A DNA stretch of 64,000 nt from Acidovorax sp. T1 (lineage in GTDB: Bacteria; Pseudomonadota; Gammaproteobacteria; Burkholderiales; Burkholderiaceae_C), in NCBI RefSeq assembly GCF_002176815.1, contig NZ_CP021648.1, positions 1,620,001 to 1,684,000 on the forward strand. Reading direction: 5' to 3'. The number at the start of each line of letters is the position of its first letter. Positions within the stretch are counted from its first letter, which is position 1. The notes under the pieces are model-generated. The model was not told the DNA's origin. It did not search any database and saw nothing but the letters and a program-made list of their open reading frames with translations. Both the position numbers and the translations under genes were made by a program. Shown piece by piece: positions 62,080 through 64,000 of the stretch.

Positions 62080-62400
62080 CAAATTCCCCCGTCTATGGCC
62101 ACCTCAAACTCCCCCACCTGAACTGATCGGGGATAGGGGTTTAACGCCGGCGTCGTCGGCACCTGTTGGCAGGACATTGATCCAGTCTTCCCCGAGGGAA
62201 GGCCAAGGAGTGAATGTCTTGAAGTCCAACCAACGCGCCACCATAGAGACACTGCTGGAGCGCAACACATCGCAACGCGAGATCGCCCGCATCACGGGCA
62301 TCGACCGCAAGACGGTCAGGAGCTACCACCAGCGCTGGCTGGAGCAACTGCAGTCAAATTCCCCCGGGGTGGCCACCGGCTCGGCAGGTCAAATTCCCCC
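62080..62400 (+). repeat. four copies of CAAAYTCCCCC at the IS left end
   Basis: Copies are at 62080-62090, 62105-62115, 62355-62365 and 62390-62400, each with GGCCACC close by. The first two lie before istA and the other two within its coding sequence. IS21 elements have multiple transposase-binding repeats near their ends, and these probably serve that role. Confidence 0.65.
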
Positions 62401-63838
62401 ACCCTGGCCACCGGCTCCTGGGCCGGTGGCCACCTCCCTGTGCGAACCCTGGCGCGAGTTCATCGAAGCCCAGCTGCGGCTGAAGCGAAACGCCACGGCC
62501 ATCTACCAGGACCTGGTCGACCAGCACGGCTTTGATGGCCAGTACAACTCGGTCAAACGCTTCTGTGCAAAGTTGCGGCACAAGGAGCCCGAGCAGTTCG
62601 ATCGCCTGTCCTTCCTGCCCGGCGAGGAGATGCAGGTGGACTACGGCGAGGGCGCGCCCACCCGCGTGCCCGGCAGCGACCGGTACCGCAAGCCCCGCCT
62701 GTTCGTGGCCACCTTGCGGTATTCCCGTGCCAGTTTCCGGTGCGTGGTCTGGAAGTCCAGCCAGCAGATCTGGGCCGAGCTGCACGAGCGGGCCCTGCGG
62801 TACTTCGGGGGCTGCCCCCAGTACGTGGTGCTGGACAATCTGAAGGAAGGCGTCCTCAAGCCCGACCTGTACGAGCCCGATCTCAACCCGGTGTACGCCG
62901 CCGCCCTGGCGCACTACGGCGTGGTGGCCGACCCGGCGCGGGTGCGAGACCCCAACCGCAAGGGCACGGTGGAGCATGCCATCGGCCATACCCAGGCCAC
63001 GGCCTTGAAGGGCCGGCGCTTTGAGTCCATCGAGGCCCAGAACGAGTTCCTGGCGCACTGGGAGAAGAGCTGGGCATCCAAGCGCATCCACGGCACCGAG
63101 CGACGCCAGGTGCAGGCCATGTTCGAGGAAGAGCGCAGCCACCTCAAACCCCTGCCAGTGCTGGGAATGCAGTATTTCGACGAGGCGGTGCGCACCGTCT
63201 GCGACGACAGCTGTGTGCGGGTGGATCACAGCAGCTACGCCGCTCGCCCGGCGAACATCGGCTCCAAGGTGTTGGTGCGCATCTACGCCCAGCGCATCGA
63301 GATTCGTGACATGCACACCCGTGCCTTGCTGCGCACCCACGCCAAGGCCGAGCGTCCCGGCACGGTGATTCTGCCCATGGAGGAGCGGGTGTTCAATCCG
63401 TCTCGCGAGACCCGCCTGATCCTGCGTCAGGCCGGCGAGATTGGTGAGCACGCCAGCCGGCTGTGTGAGCTGCTCTTTGCCATCGAGGGTCGTGTCGGGC
63501 AGCGCAAGCTCTGGGGCATTGTGGGACTCATGCGCCGTTACCCGGCGCACTGCATCAATGCCGCCTGCGCCCAGGCCCTGGAGCAAGGGGTCTACAGCTA
63601 CAAGCGCGTGCTGGCGCTGACCGAAGCCCTCTTTGCCCAGGCGATGGCGGCCATCGAGGCTACCTGCGGCGAAGCACCCGCCGCCGGTGCCCACGCGCTG
63701 ACGCAGCAGCATGAGCTCATCCGAGACGCTGAGGAGTACAGCGATCTCTTCGCGCTCGCCGCCGCCACGGCAAACACCACCACCACCACCACCACCACCA
63801 CCAACAACACCACCAACGCACCGGGAGTTCAGCCATGA
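62210..63838 (+). CDS. istA: IS21-family transposase IstA
   Basis: About 542 residues. An N-terminal helix-turn-helix (TSQREIARITGIDRKTVRSY) is followed by a DDE integrase core: D in EEMQVDYGEGA, D in YVVLDNLKEGV and E in KGTVEHAIGH. The start is uncertain: GTG at 62210 or TTG at 62219 (AAGGAG 8 nt upstream). The residues after the helix-turn-helix are encoded by the internal terminal-like repeats. The C-terminus is a threonine/asparagine tract. The stop overlaps istB by ATGA. Confidence 0.92.
   Translation: MNVLKSNQRATIETLLERNTSQREIARITGIDRKTVRSYHQRWLEQLQSNSPGVATGSAGQIPPPWPPAPGPVATSLCEPWREFIEAQLRLKRNATAIYQDLVDQHGFDGQYNSVKRFCAKLRHKEPEQFDRLSFLPGEEMQVDYGEGAPTRVPGSDRYRKPRLFVATLRYSRASFRCVVWKSSQQIWAELHERALRYFGGCPQYVVLDNLKEGVLKPDLYEPDLNPVYAAALAHYGVVADPARVRDPNRKGTVEHAIGHTQATALKGRRFESIEAQNEFLAHWEKSWASKRIHGTERRQVQAMFEEERSHLKPLPVLGMQYFDEAVRTVCDDSCVRVDHSSYAARPANIGSKVLVRIYAQRIEIRDMHTRALLRTHAKAERPGTVILPMEERVFNPSRETRLILRQAGEIGEHASRLCELLFAIEGRVGQRKLWGIVGLMRRYPAHCINAACAQALEQGVYSYKRVLALTEALFAQAMAAIEATCGEAPAAGAHALTQQHELIRDAEEYSDLFALAAATANTTTTTTTTTNNTTNAPGVQP
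63776..63802 (+). repeat. ACC trinucleotide run in istA
   Basis: Nine consecutive ACC codons give a threonine run near the IstA C-terminus, followed by AAC/ACC variants. A pure trinucleotide repeat like this could change length by slippage without breaking the frame. Confidence 0.9.
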
Positions 63839-64000
63839 ACATGATCGAGATCGAACGCGCGCTGCGCGAGCTGCGCCTGTCCGGCATCGCCGAGACCCTG
63901 TCCACCCGCGTGATGCAGGCCCAGGCCGCCCAGCAGCCTTTCCTGGAGACCTTCGCCGCCATGCTGCAAGACGAGCTGGACCGCCGGCGCTCTCGCCTGA
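63835..64000 (+). CDS. istB: IS21-family helper ATPase IstB, 3' end outside window
   Basis: The first 55 codons are present, starting MNMIEIERALRELRLSG, the typical IstB N-terminus; the AAA+ ATPase domain lies beyond the window. The start overlaps the istA stop, giving the usual coupled translation. Confidence 0.88.
   Translation, partial: MNMIEIERALRELRLSGIAETLSTRVMQAQAAQQPFLETFAAMLQDELDRRRSRL

Larger units (their letters stand above)
62069..64000 (+). mobile_element. IS21-family insertion sequence (right end outside window)
   Basis: The element carries istA and istB in the usual overlapping order and interrupts dadA. The left end is placed at the TG at 62069, where similarity to DadA stops; the exact base and the target duplication cannot be confirmed because the right end is not in view. 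Subterminal repeats are present near the left end. Confidence 0.85.

Noticed and set aside
62354..63712. 452-codon minus-strand open frame
   Set aside because: Antisense to istA, whose DDE and helix-turn-helix motifs are clear.
63770..63820. CRISPR-like repeat
   Set aside because: It is a trinucleotide run inside istA with no spacers; no CRISPR array was seen anywhere in the window.

Overview
The window is a GC-rich stretch of what looks like a betaproteobacterial (probably Burkholderiales) chromosome carrying an integrated conjugative element. This placement is inferred from GC-rich codon use, the style of the tra genes and the D-amino-acid dehydrogenase sequence; no rRNA or tRNA is present to test it. 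The sequence falls into five blocks.

(1) Positions 1-1082 hold small accessory genes (a truncated hypothetical, a 73-residue protein, a DUF3293 protein) and a strong intrinsic terminator. (2) Positions 1204-20330, all on the minus strand, form a complete type 2 BREX (Pgl) anti-phage operon read from right to left: XRE regulator, pglW kinase, pglX methylase, a DUF6161 membrane protein, pglY, pglZ, brxD, brxHI. Nearly every junction is a 4-nt start/stop overlap and the operon runs into the terminator.

(3) Positions 20735-39837, minus strand, are a compact F-type (MPF-F) conjugation operon in the order traA, traL, traE, traK, traB, dsbC-like, traV, traC, trbI, S26 peptidase, traW, traU, trbC, traN (split in two), a small periplasmic protein, traF, traH, traG, headed by a lytic transglycosylase. 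Diverging from it on the plus strand (40140-44162) are a MobH/TraI-like protein that has lost the expected metal ligands, the coupling protein TraD and a DUF4400 membrane protein. No integrase and no intact relaxase lie in the window.

(4) Positions 44180-60789 are cargo: two unknown minus-strand genes, an AbiEi/AbiEii-type toxin-antitoxin pair behind two palindromic operators, and a candidate multi-gene defence system. That system consists of a small PD-(D/E)XK nuclease-like protein, a 43-codon linking ORF, a 2518-residue protein with two sacsin-like Bergerat ATPase domains, a SNF2/RapA-like helicase, and a 756-residue protein with a C-terminal PD-(D/E)XK-like domain. The first four are chained by overlapping start and stop codons. 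I do not recognise this combination as a named system.

(5) Positions 60790-64000 contain a repeat-bearing intergenic region, an Lrp-family regulator and divergent dadA, probably chromosomal flank. dadA is cut after about 81 codons by an IS21-family element whose istA is complete and whose istB runs off the window. Two defence cassettes (BREX-2 and the sacsin/SNF2/nuclease cluster) therefore flank one conjugation module, as expected for a mobile defence island.
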